From Planctomycetaceae bacterium (GTDB lineage Bacteria > Planctomycetota > Planctomycetia > Planctomycetales > Planctomycetaceae), in NCBI GenBank assembly GCA_024742875.1, contig JANSXP010000012.1:83180-147179 (forward strand): a DNA stretch of 64,000 nucleotides, written 5' to 3'. Both the position numbers and the translations under genes were made by a program. Shown piece after piece: positions 25,727 through 35,400 of the stretch (positions within the stretch are counted from its first letter, which is position 1; each line of letters starts with the position of its first letter). Below the pieces are notes generated by a model, which was not told the origin of the DNA, made no database searches, and saw nothing but the letters and a program-made list of their open reading frames with translations.

Positions 25727-27115
25727 TTAAGCGAAAATATCGTGCGCGACTTTGCCGCCCACGTTGGTCAGGCGGAAGTCGCGGCCCGAGTATCGATAGG
25801 TCAGTTTTTCATGATCCAGCCCCATCAGGTGCAGAATCGTGGCGTGCCAGTCGTGTGTATGCATGCGATTTTCTGACGCTTCGTAGCCCAGTTCATCGGT
25901 GGCCCCGTAGCTGAACCCACCCTTGACGCCGCCACCCGCCATCCACGTGGTGTAGCCCCGATTGTTGTGTCCACGACCACCACTGCCGTGCGGCGTGCGA
26001 CCAAACTCGCCGGCAAAAATCACAAGCGTGTCCTTCAGCAGATCACGCTGCTTGAGATCCGCCAGCAGTCCGGCGATGGGCTTGTCGACCGCCTGACACG
26101 ATTCGGGCAGCAGTTCGGCCAGCCGGGCGTGGTGATCCCAGCCACTGGTCCCCACTTCCACAAACCGCACGCCGGCCTCCACCATCCGGCGAGCCAGCAG
26201 ACACTGGGTACCAAAATCAGACGTGGCCGCTTCACCGATGCCGTACATCGCTTTGGTGCGCTCGGTCTCCGCCGACAGATCCATCACTGTGGGCATCGAA
26301 GACTGCATGCGGAACGCCAGTTCATACGACTGCATGATGCCTTCCACCTGTGGCTGATGGCGCTCCTGTTTGAGGGTTGCCTGATTCAGCCGAGCCAGCA
26401 GATTCAGCTGCGTGCGCTGCGCGCTTTCGGACAGCGAGCTGTTGCTGATGTTCGGAATCGCCTCTGCGGAACCACCTGGGCCACCGGCACTGCGGCCGCC
26501 ACGCCCGGCCCCCAGTCCGGCGTTGACCTGTGTGGCCTGATAGCGGGCCGGCAGGAACGAACTGCCAAAGCACACGCGTCCAGCCCGACCTCCCTGCCCC
26601 ATCACCACAAAGCCAGGCAGGTCAGCATTCTCTGTGCCCAGCCCGTAAACACTCCAGGCTCCCAGAGACGGCCGCACAAACTGCGCCGACCCGGTGTGGG
26701 CCGCGCGTTCTGCCGTCGGGTGATTCGGCTGATCGCTGTGCATGCTGCGAATCAGACACAAATCGTCCGCGTGCCGGCTGACGTTGGGAAACAGATCGGA
26801 GATCCACAGACCACTGTTGCCCCGCTGACGAAACGGAGAGATCGGCCCCATCAGTCGACCACGTCCACCGCCCGATTTGCCGTCCGCTTCCGCCAGTTCG
26901 GGTTTGTAGTCGAACGTGTCCACGTGCGACGGCGCGCCATTCATGAACAGCATGATGACCCGTTTGGCTCTGGCAGGAAAATGGGTCTCCCGGGGAGCCA
27001 TGGGATTTTCCTGTCTGGCATAGGCCAACGCCTCGCGCGTTGTCATCGCGGTAAACGCCAGTGAGCCCAAACTGGTCGAAATTGTCTGCACGGCCTGTCG
27101 ACGGTTCATATTCAT
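25727..27115 (-). CDS. DUF1501 domain protein
   Basis: A 462-residue DUF1501 protein of the sulfatase/alkaline phosphatase-like superfamily. It begins with a Tat-type signal (MNRRQAVQTISTSLGSLAF, about 3-21) and contains AKRVIMLFMNGAPSHVDTFD (about 50-69), the WDHHARLAELLP segment and the FAGEFGRTPHG motif with metal-ligand-type residues, ending with HATILHLMGLDHEKLTY. Residues around 200-220 hold a Gly/Arg-rich insertion. These proteins occur almost always directly after a PSD1/PSCyt protein, as here; the pair is thought to work outside the cytoplasm on an unknown substrate. Confidence 0.94.
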   Translation of the reverse strand: MNMNRRQAVQTISTSLGSLAFTAMTTREALAYARQENPMAPRETHFPARAKRVIMLFMNGAPSHVDTFDYKPELAEADGKSGGGRGRLMGPISPFRQRGNSGLWISDLFPNVSRHADDLCLIRSMHSDQPNHPTAERAAHTGSAQFVRPSLGAWSVYGLGTENADLPGFVVMGQGGRAGRVCFGSSFLPARYQATQVNAGLGAGRGGRSAGGPGGSAEAIPNISNSSLSESAQRTQLNLLARLNQATLKQERHQPQVEGIMQSYELAFRMQSSMPTVMDLSAETERTKAMYGIGEAATSDFGTQCLLARRMVEAGVRFVEVGTSGWDHHARLAELLPESCQAVDKPIAGLLADLKQRDLLKDTLVIFAGEFGRTPHGSGGRGHNNRGYTTWMAGGGVKGGFSYGATDELGYEASENRMHTHDWHATILHLMGLDHEKLTYRYSGRDFRLTNVGGKVAHDIFA

Positions 27116-27190
27116 GACACGGCTTTCTGTTTGTGGCAGGAGTGAGCCAGCGGCCCGCCTCCTGTTGACAAAGTAAAGTTCACTGAACGA

Positions 27191-29767
27191 CTAGTTGAGA
27201 ATGCGGAAGCGGGCACTGGCCATCAGCGTCTGACAGAACACGGCCAGCGCCTGATCACTGGTGGCTGCCGCTGACACGCCACCGCGACCGCGACCGGCCG
27301 CCGTTCGACCACCGGGACCGCGACGTCCCCGCGGGCCGGCACCGCCCCGATTCATTCCCTGTTCGCGGTTCATGCCAGGATCGCGGCCTCCCGGACGACC
27401 ACCACCCGCCATGCCGCGTCCCGCCGCCTGCCCTGCGCGTCCGGCACGCCCGCGTGGCCCGGCGGCCGGCTCAATGGAAATGGGCGTACCCTGAGCGGTG
27501 GGCACAAACTCGCGGAAGAAGGCCACACTGGCCTGCAGTTCCTCGCTGGTCGCCGGCCGACTGTACGCCCACAGAAAGGCCGTGCGAACCTGTTCCTCAC
27601 GGCTGGAAGACTGCTGCTGCAGTGCGGCCGCCATAGCGGATGCCTGAGCCTGCACAAACTCACCATTCATCAGATACAGCGCCTGTGTGGGCACAATGGA
27701 CTCATTGCGGCCCGTGCTGGACATATTGGGATCCGGAAAATCAAACAGGTCGAGCGATTCAGGCAGGTTGTCGCGAACAACAGGCAGGTAAATCGAACGA
27801 TAAGTGTTGTCCGGCAGATTCACTGAGCCCGGACGACCACCCATTCCGGCCAGTACAGAGCCGCCCGGACGTTCCGCACTGAGCTGACCGGACAGTGCGA
27901 GCATGGCATCCCGCAGCACCTCGGCATCCACCTGTCGCGGATTGGCCCGCCACAGCAGCTTGTTGTCCGGATCTTCCTCATAGTTGGTCACCACATACTG
28001 GGAGCTGCGACGGTAGGTCTTTGACATCACAATCTCACGAATCATGGCCTTGACGTCCCAGTCCTTTGCCATGAACCGCACGGCCAGATGATCGAGCAGT
28101 TCCGGATGAGTGGGTGCAGTTCCTGACAGACCAAAGTTGCTGGTGGTTTCGACCAGCGGACTGCCCAGCAGATGCATCCACACCCGATTCATCATCACTC
28201 GCGCGGTCAGCGGGTTGTCTTTGGACGTGAGGGCTTCGGCCAGTTCCAGCCGACCGGACTCCCGACGACTGCTGACTGCAAAATCGAGATCGCCCAGCAC
28301 CTGCACAAAACCACGCTGCACTTCCTGAGCGGGCTTGTCCACTTCGCCACCCAGCAGAATGCTGGCATTGATCATCTCACCGTTTTCCTGCACACCCATG
28401 CCAAAGGCTTTGGCGGTGCCATCCGGATTCAGCGACTGCAGCTGGCTGACAAGTCGGTTGCGAGAATTCCGGAGATTGCGACGGTCCTTGCCCGCCACAC
28501 CCCGCATCTGCCGATCCAACTCATCAATCCGCTGCTGAATGCTGGCCATGGACTGAGTCCGGCCACCTCGCGCTGCCGGCGTGCCGCCATCCTGAACGGG
28601 CAGCAGCAGCAGGTCACTGGGCCGATGATTCTGGCCAATCCGCGTCGTGCCGTAATAGGTCTTCGTGCTGTAGAAGATCCCCGCCAGTCGATAGTAATCG
28701 TCCGTGGGAATGGGGTCGTACTTGTGATCGTGGCAGCGAGCACAGGCGACCGTCAGACCCAGCACGGCCTGGGTTGTGGTGTCGATCTGCTCATCCACCA
28801 TGTCCGACATAAACTTGCGGGGATTCTTCTCATCGTGGTGCTTCATCCCGATGGCCAGAAAGCCGGTGGCAATCAGATTGTTCTGCCATTGTTCATCCGT
28901 TTTGGCCGGCAGCAGGTCCCCGGCAATCTGCTCCTTAATGAACTGATCGTAGTGGGTGTCGTTGTTGAAAGCATCAATGACATAATCCCGATAACGCCAT
29001 GCGTGGGGATAGCTGACATTGCGCGACCCTGATGACTCCGCATAGCGGGCCACATCCAGCCAGTGTCGTCCCCAGCGTTCACCAAACTGAGGCCGAGCCA
29101 GCAGCTCATCCACCTTGCTGGAGACGGCCGCATCCGGATTGACCTTGAAGGCGTCTGCAAAAACTTCAATCTCAGATGGCGTGGGAGGCAGCCCCACAAT
29201 GTCAAAATTCAAACGTCGCAGCAGAGTGAAAGCGTCGGCCGCGCGAGTGGGCTGCAGGCCCGATTCTGCCAGCCCTGCGGCCACCAGACTGTCAATGTCC
29301 TGACCGGCCTGCGGCTGGGGCGGCTGAAAAGCCCAGTGCGAACGCCCCTGCTCAATATCGTCTTTGGTGATTTTGGTTTTGAATTCCAGCGTCTCGCGAA
29401 CGCGCGGGTCAGGCGCTCCCATGTCGATCCATGTTTTGAATTTGTCAATCACTGATGCAGGCATCTGCTGACTGGGCGGCATTTCGTAGCCCTCCCAGGT
29501 GATGGCTTCCCACAGCAGGCTGTCCGCATGGTTGCCGGGAACGATGGCTGGTCCGCTGTCGCCTCCCTGCATCAGTCCCTCGCGCGTATCCACCAGCAGC
29601 CCCGCGCGACTGTCACCCGCATCAACGGAGTGGCAGTCGTAGCAGTATTTGACCAAAGCGGGGCGAATGTGTGTTTCAAAATACTTCAGCTGCTCGGCCG
29701 AGTATTCCTGTCCGCGTGCCGTCACGGTCAGGGTGATCAGCAGCAGAAAAAGGGTCGCCTGTTTCAT
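27191..29767 (-). CDS. PSCyt1-DUF1549-DUF1553 (PSD1) cytochrome-like protein
   Basis: A 858-residue exported protein: signal peptide (1-19), planctomycete cytochrome c domain with CYDCH at 42-46 and a distal Met (YEMPP), DUF1549 (about 150-360) with the extra heme-type motif CARCH, and DUF1553 (about 560-858). The last domain contains RANPRQVDAEVLRDAMLALS. Between about 768 and 838 lies a Gly/Arg-rich low-complexity block of RGG-like units which interrupts DUF1553 before its terminal segment LAVFCQTLMASARFRI. The protein is predicted to be a periplasmic or surface redox protein working with the DUF1501 protein encoded 75 nt downstream. Confidence 0.93.
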   Translation of the reverse strand: MKQATLFLLLITLTVTARGQEYSAEQLKYFETHIRPALVKYCYDCHSVDAGDSRAGLLVDTREGLMQGGDSGPAIVPGNHADSLLWEAITWEGYEMPPSQQMPASVIDKFKTWIDMGAPDPRVRETLEFKTKITKDDIEQGRSHWAFQPPQPQAGQDIDSLVAAGLAESGLQPTRAADAFTLLRRLNFDIVGLPPTPSEIEVFADAFKVNPDAAVSSKVDELLARPQFGERWGRHWLDVARYAESSGSRNVSYPHAWRYRDYVIDAFNNDTHYDQFIKEQIAGDLLPAKTDEQWQNNLIATGFLAIGMKHHDEKNPRKFMSDMVDEQIDTTTQAVLGLTVACARCHDHKYDPIPTDDYYRLAGIFYSTKTYYGTTRIGQNHRPSDLLLLPVQDGGTPAARGGRTQSMASIQQRIDELDRQMRGVAGKDRRNLRNSRNRLVSQLQSLNPDGTAKAFGMGVQENGEMINASILLGGEVDKPAQEVQRGFVQVLGDLDFAVSSRRESGRLELAEALTSKDNPLTARVMMNRVWMHLLGSPLVETTSNFGLSGTAPTHPELLDHLAVRFMAKDWDVKAMIREIVMSKTYRRSSQYVVTNYEEDPDNKLLWRANPRQVDAEVLRDAMLALSGQLSAERPGGSVLAGMGGRPGSVNLPDNTYRSIYLPVVRDNLPESLDLFDFPDPNMSSTGRNESIVPTQALYLMNGEFVQAQASAMAAALQQQSSSREEQVRTAFLWAYSRPATSEELQASVAFFREFVPTAQGTPISIEPAAGPRGRAGRAGQAAGRGMAGGGRPGGRDPGMNREQGMNRGGAGPRGRRGPGGRTAAGRGRGGVSAAATSDQALAVFCQTLMASARFRILN

Positions 29768-29799
29768 TCGATCAACCTTTGCAAGTTGCCTTTGCGAAT

Positions 29800-29830
29800 C
29801 GTCTTCGTTGTCGTCTTCGTTGTCGTTGTC
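29800..29830. repeat. 12-bp tandem repeat between FecR and PSD1 genes
   Basis: The unit cgtcttcgttgt is repeated twice and followed by a partial third copy in the 147-bp gap between the FecR gene and the PSD1 gene. Slippage here could alter spacing between a promoter or leader and PSD1. Confidence 0.75.
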
Positions 29831-29914
29831 TGACGGTCAGGCAGCATCCTCTTTTCTGGCTGACACGTGTTAAAGCCGTGGTGCACGGCCGTTCCCGTCT
29901 CCATCTCAGCCAGC

Positions 29915-31387
29915 TCAGCGTTCCGGCTCGTCCGCTTCCACAATGACGCGGACCAGGTCAGACGACCGTCCCGGTGAAACAAAGCTGACTGTTAGCGTGC
30001 GGCGATCCTCACTGAGCGTGATGCGATCTCCAAAGTCGTCGCCCGTTAAATCCAGTTGGCGACGCTGCTGACGCTCGCCAGCCGGCCGTCGGGAGAACCG
30101 ACGGCTGCTGGCAAACAGTTCTTCATGCAAAACAATCAGGCCGGCAATCGGCCGATCAAACGTGATGGATCCCTCCACGCGTCCGGCGCGCCGCGGCCGC
30201 GACTGCGACCGAGGCATGTAGTGCAGTACATAGCTGCGAATCCGCTGTTCCGGTGATAGTGTGATGGGCGTTAGCTGTTGAACCCGCGAGTAGTCTCCGG
30301 GTGCCGAAATATTTACGTCCAGTGGCTGGACCAGATCAACCGCCCGCCCCTCGGCCGCCACAAACACGTGTCGGTCGCTGTGCACGAATCGAATCTGCTT
30401 GGGCCAGGGTGGCACAAAGCGAAACACGTCACTGGAGCCGGTAATTCCCGAAGCAACCGGCCACAGCCTTTCGAAGCGATCCACGTCAAACTGCGTGTCA
30501 CTGATGGACTGGTCTGCGCTGATTTTGACCGACTGTCCTTCGGTCAGCAGGCGTTTTTCTGTGGAGTCCAGCGCGGCCACTTCCACTTCTCCATCAAAGA
30601 CGGACACGCTGGAGAAACCTGATTCCCGCAAATCGATGCCAAACGACGTGCCCAGATCCACCACCTCGGCGGTCGGCGTGGCAACCGTGAATCCTTCGGC
30701 GCCCGCTGGCACGGTGGCGGCCAGCACGCCGGACACCAGACGGGTGCTGCCGGGTTTCACCAGTTCATATTCGGCCGGACCTTCCAGAGTGACTTCCACA
30801 CCGTCGTCAAACACAAGACGCAGCACGCCAGACTGAAAAACAATCGTCTGACTGTCCAGACGTGTCCCCGCATCAAATGCCTGGTCCGACCAGACCACGT
30901 CGCTGGCCTGCGCCACCACAGCAAATCCCAGGGGAGCCTTTGGCGGTGAGCCAATGCCACCTGACGGCGTTTGCCCGACGGGCCACAGCACTCGCACGAC
31001 CATCAGCACGCAGGCGGCGACGGCCGTCAGTAAAGCCGCTCGTCGACCGGGCCGGTTGAGCGCTGCGTTTGATGAAGCAGCCTTGTTTCCTCTTTGCCGA
31101 TCGGATGGCTTACGCCCCGCCTCATGCGGTTCAGCTGCAAAGTCTCCTGACTGGGCTGCCGGGTCCGCCGCCGGGCTGGCGGGGGAAGAGAGTGGCTTCA
31201 AATCGGTAAGCGTCGGATCAGTCGCCAGCACGGCGTGCAGATCAACGAGCGTCAAATATTCGTCCCGCGCCGCTTCACTGGCACGCAGGATGTTCGTGAG
31301 TTCGTCCAGTTCTGCCGGCCCGGCCGTTTCATCCAGCACAGCATTTGTCAGTGTCCGCAGGCGAACAGAATCGTGGTTGTTCGTCAT
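29915..31387 (-). CDS. FecR domain protein (sigma-factor partner)
   Basis: The 490-residue protein has an N-terminal anti-sigma-like segment (LTNAVLDETAGPAELDELTN, about 13-32), one membrane helix at about 112-132, and an outer FecR domain at roughly 170-285 with VEVTLEGPAEYELV, VATPTAEVVDLGTSFGI and VSVFDGEVEV. The C-terminal 200 residues are a beta-rich region without clear family. By analogy with FecR it would sit in the membrane and control the sigma factor whose gene overlaps its start by 4 nt. In planctomycetes such proteins usually accompany PSD1/DUF1501 genes, which lie just downstream here. Confidence 0.88.
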   Translation of the reverse strand: MTNNHDSVRLRTLTNAVLDETAGPAELDELTNILRASEAARDEYLTLVDLHAVLATDPTLTDLKPLSSPASPAADPAAQSGDFAAEPHEAGRKPSDRQRGNKAASSNAALNRPGRRAALLTAVAACVLMVVRVLWPVGQTPSGGIGSPPKAPLGFAVVAQASDVVWSDQAFDAGTRLDSQTIVFQSGVLRLVFDDGVEVTLEGPAEYELVKPGSTRLVSGVLAATVPAGAEGFTVATPTAEVVDLGTSFGIDLRESGFSSVSVFDGEVEVAALDSTEKRLLTEGQSVKISADQSISDTQFDVDRFERLWPVASGITGSSDVFRFVPPWPKQIRFVHSDRHVFVAAEGRAVDLVQPLDVNISAPGDYSRVQQLTPITLSPEQRIRSYVLHYMPRSQSRPRRAGRVEGSITFDRPIAGLIVLHEELFASSRRFSRRPAGERQQRRQLDLTGDDFGDRITLSEDRRTLTVSFVSPGRSSDLVRVIVEADEPER

Positions 31388-31917
31388 GACGAAGCCTCCA
31401 CACGGGAGAGCTTGCCATCAATGCATTCCATCAGAGCCGATCGCAGTCGCTGCAGCGACTTATACAGCGCCTCGGTCGAACGTCCGACACGCTGTGAGAT
31501 GTCTTCAATAGACGTGCGTTCAAAATAGTAGTCCCGCACCAGCTGACGATTTTCTGTCGGGAGATGTTCCAGGCAGTCCCGCAGAGGTTCGACACGGCGA
31601 TCCAGCTGCGAAGTCAGTTGCTCGCGGCGGGACAACAGCAGCGACGCCACATCGTCGTCGAGAAAGCCCGCCCAGCGACCCTGCGTCCGCAGGTGCTGTT
31701 TCGCCTTGTTGGCGGCAAAGCGACACGCCCACGGCACAAACGGCAGCGCGGGATCGTAGTCGGCGATTCGACTCCACAACGCGACGGCGGTCTCCTGCAG
31801 GATCTCCTGGGCATCCTGGGGGTGGGGCACGATCGCCATCACGTACCGCAGGATCTCCCGCTCGCTTTGCAGCAGCAGACGCAGAAAGTCTTCCTGTGGG
31901 AGTTGTGGCGGATTCAA
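31384..31917 (-). CDS. ECF-like sigma factor (Rhodopirellula/Verrucomicrobium type)
   Basis: A 177-residue sigma-70 family protein with region 2 (about 12-75: ILRYVMAIVPHPQDAQEILQ and FVPWACRFAANKAKQ) and region 4 (about 110-168: LEHLPTENRQLVRDYYFE, then DISQRVGRSTEALYKSLQRL). The wording ALYKSLQRLR in the recognition helix is typical of the Rhodopirellula/Verrucomicrobium sigma family (TIGR02989-like). Its gene overlaps the FecR gene by 4 nt and stands at the head of the minus-strand PSD1 unit. It is divergent from a Ser/Thr kinase gene, with about 500 bp between. Confidence 0.9.
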   Translation of the reverse strand: MNPPQLPQEDFLRLLLQSEREILRYVMAIVPHPQDAQEILQETAVALWSRIADYDPALPFVPWACRFAANKAKQHLRTQGRWAGFLDDDVASLLLSRREQLTSQLDRRVEPLRDCLEHLPTENRQLVRDYYFERTSIEDISQRVGRSTEALYKSLQRLRSALMECIDGKLSRVEASS

Positions 31918-32422
31918 AACAGACCCTATTTGGTTTCCGTGACTACTTCCACTTTGCGCTACCGACGTCAGATTGGACAGGAATCTGCGAGTTTCCAGCC
32001 GCCCACACCACGGTCAGCCACAACCCATTGCCAGACAGCAACTTAGGACCTTTACCATTCTGACATTCGGCTACCAAATATCCCGCATCCCCCCCCTCAT
32101 GATCGCTGTCCCTCCTCCAGCTTTCGCAACCACTCCGGCAACCATCACCGCCGGGCGGCCACACGGCACGGTGGGACGATTTTCCGCCAGAGCCGCGAAC
32201 AACGGGCGAGCCGGCGGTCGTCTGAGGAATGTGCAGGGGGCCGCCTTTAAAATGTCCGGGCAATCCATATCGGCAAATTCACGGTGCTGTCAGAATTCGC
32301 TGTTAGATCATCTGTCAGCCAGAAGAATCAGCCCTCAGATCAGCCCGAGTCTCCTCTGGGGCGGACGTCACTTTGCCGACCATCGCCGCCCATCACAAAT
32401 TCTGCCACATTCAGGCCCCTTC
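31918..32422. other. Divergent intergenic region between sigma factor and kinase genes
   Basis: About 505 bases between two divergent genes. The kinase frame stays open upstream through much of it, but the translated sequence has no similarity to the conserved kinase N-terminus, so it is taken as non-coding. It should contain promoters for both directions; I could not identify them. Confidence 0.5.
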
Positions 32423-35400
32423 ATGACAGAAACGGTGCAATCCTGCCCAGACGACAATGTACTGCAGGGTTTTCTGAACGAATCCGGTACGGCTGACGAC
32501 CAGCAGTTCGTCCATGACCACATCGACGCCTGCCCGCGCTGCGTGGCTCGGCTGGAACAACTGGCCGGAAAGCCCCGCTGGCAACAGCTGGTCCCGCACG
32601 GCCACGCCCTCGTTGATACGGACACACGACACGCCACCGATGACGGGCGGGCGACAGCAGAGCGTGCCGAACCTCTCACGATTGAAGGCTACACGATTGT
32701 TGATGAACTGGGCCGCGGTGGCATGGGGGTCGTGTATCGCGCGGTGCATCATCGCCTCAAACGCGACGTGGCGCTAAAGGTGCTGACTGCCTCTGCGGCC
32801 GTCAATCCGGAGCGGTGGCTGCGTTTTCAGACGGAAGCCCAGGCCATTGCCCGACTGCAGCATGTTGGGATTGTGCAGGTCTTCGACTCAGGTGAGTCCC
32901 ACCGCACTCCTTTTGTCGCCATGGAGATCGCCAGCGACGGATCTTTGGCTGATCAGCTTAGTGGCATCCCGGTCGAGCCTGCACGGTCGGCCGGGATTCT
33001 GCGACAGCTGGCTCTGGCTGTGGCCCATGCGCACGATCGAGACGTGCTGCATCGCGACATCAAACCCACCAACATTCTGAATGCCGACGGGCAGTTCAAA
33101 CTGGCCGACTTCGGACTGGCCAAGATCACCGATGACACCATCAGCCTGACAGAAACCGAAGACATTATCGGTACACCGGTCTACATGGCGCCCGAACAGT
33201 CGGCCGGTCAGCGGTCTCAGATTGGACGGGCCACCGATATTCATGCTCTGGGAGTCGTGCTTTACGAAATGCTGTGTGGCACGGTGCCTTACCGCGGCTC
33301 TTCGGCCGTGGAAACGCTGCGACTGATCGTCGAAAAAGAGCCCGTACGCCCTCGCCAGCATGTGCCCTCCGTGCCCAGAGATCTGGAGACCATCTGCCTG
33401 AAATGCCTGGAGAAGGATGTTGGACAGCGTTACGGCACGGCGGAAGAACTGGCCGACGATCTGCAGCGGTTTCTGGACGGCCGCCCCATTCTCGCGCAGC
33501 CGGCCAGCTCTTTTTCCCGGGTCGTGAAGTGGGCACGAAGACAGCCTCTGGCCGCCACTCTGGTCTCGGCGGTTCTGATGATTGCCGTAGCACTGGTGGC
33601 CGTGTGGATTAACTTCACGGCGGAAGTGACTTCCCTGAATACCGAGCTAACGTCCCGCAACAGTGACCTGAATCAAACCAACGAGCAGCTTCGAGAGCAA
33701 ACCCGACTGGCCGACGAGAAAGCATTTCTGGCCAGCAGTGTCAGTACGTTTCTGCGGAACGATTTGCTCAGCCAGGTGTCTGCGGAGGCCCAGTTTGACT
33801 GGCTGGCCTCCATCGGCATGTCCGTCTCCAGCTACAAACGCGACCCCACTGTGCGTGATGTGCTGCAGCGTGTCGAAGGACGACTGGAAGCCGACACCTT
33901 TGACGAACATCCGCGGGTCAAAGGGCAGCTGTACCTGACCGTGGGCAACAGTTACCACAGCCTCGGTCGATACAGGGACGCCATTCGGCTGCTGCAGCGG
34001 GCACAGGACATTCTTCACGAGCACCCGCAGCCCAAAGACGCAGATCTGCTTGCATGTCAACGTCATCTGGCCATGAGTCTGACGGCCGAGGAAGACTACC
34101 AGCAGGCCCGGACGGTCCTGACAGCGGCTCACGAAATGGCCGTGCGGGACTTTGGAACAGACAGTTATGAAGCCATGGTGACGCAGGTGGACCTGGCGGG
34201 GATCAACGGGCTGTTCGGCGACAAACAGCAGGCCGTGACTTCGGGCACCGCAGCGCTTGAGGCTCTGGAAGCCCAGCTTGGTGAAGATCATCCGGCGGTG
34301 CTGAAAGCCGCCTCTTTGATGGGCGATCTTCTGCTCACTCTGGAGCAGTATGATGCCGCGCTGCCGCTGATGGAACGCGTGGCGCGTGTGGCCGAAGAAC
34401 GCTTCGGCCCGCGACACCCGACAACTCTGCAGGCCCGGCATCGACTGGCCGAAGCGTGTCATTACAACCTGCAGACAGATCGCTCGGCGATCCTGGTGCA
34501 GTCTGTCTGGGAAACGGCCGAGGACGTGTTTGGTCCAGAGCACCCGGTGACTCACGTCTATCAGCTGGCCGCCGTTCAGGGAGTCTCGCACGAACGTGAT
34601 CTGCCCCGAGCGGTCACCCTGACGGAGCAGTCCCACAAAGTCCTGACCGAGTTCTATCCAGTTGGACACCCGCTGGTCTGGAAAGCCGAAAAGCGACTCG
34701 CCGAGATGTACGCGGACGCCCACCGCTATGAAGAGGCGCTGGCGGTTTCCAGCCGTCTGCTGCAGATGAGCCGGACGCACTTTGGAAAAGACTCCCGCAA
34801 AGCCTTTATTGCCGCGCTGATGCAGGCACAGCACCTGTCACGAACAGGGGACCATGACGGTGCCCTGTCACGCCTGCGGGAACTGGAGCAGACACGCGAT
34901 GCCGTTTCCCCATCCACTTCGCGCACCCTGATTGAAGTGCGTCGCGGAATTGGTCGGGCGCTGCATCAGTCAGGGCGGCTGGATGAGGCGCTGCAGGTGC
35001 TGAAGCAAAGCCATCAGGAGCACCGGGACTTCTTCGGGGCGGACAGCATGGCCGCGTTCAACGCCGGAATTTCTGTGATGCTTGTGGTTCAGGCCAAACA
35101 GGATCACGAAGAGATGATCACCATCACGCGGCAGATCCTCGATGACACGCGTGACACCTTTCCCGAAGAAGAACGCACTCTGCTTGTTGTTCGACAGGCG
35201 CTCGCGCACGCTCAGTCGTCACTGTTGCGGTGGGACGAGGCCGAAGTCACGCTGGTGGAAACATCAGAAATCTATCTGCGGAAGTGGCCCGAAGATCCCA
35301 ACGCGCATTTCTACCTGGCCATGCTGGCGGCCTGCTATGTGCGTCAGGATCGGCTCGACAAAGGCGAACAGACGGCTTTGGCCGCGTGGGAAGGACTGCA

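Noticed and set aside
31973..32422. Upstream extension of the first kinase frame
   Set aside because: The translation is Arg/Pro/Ser-rich and unlike the Zn-motif start of this kinase type; ATG 32423 is better.
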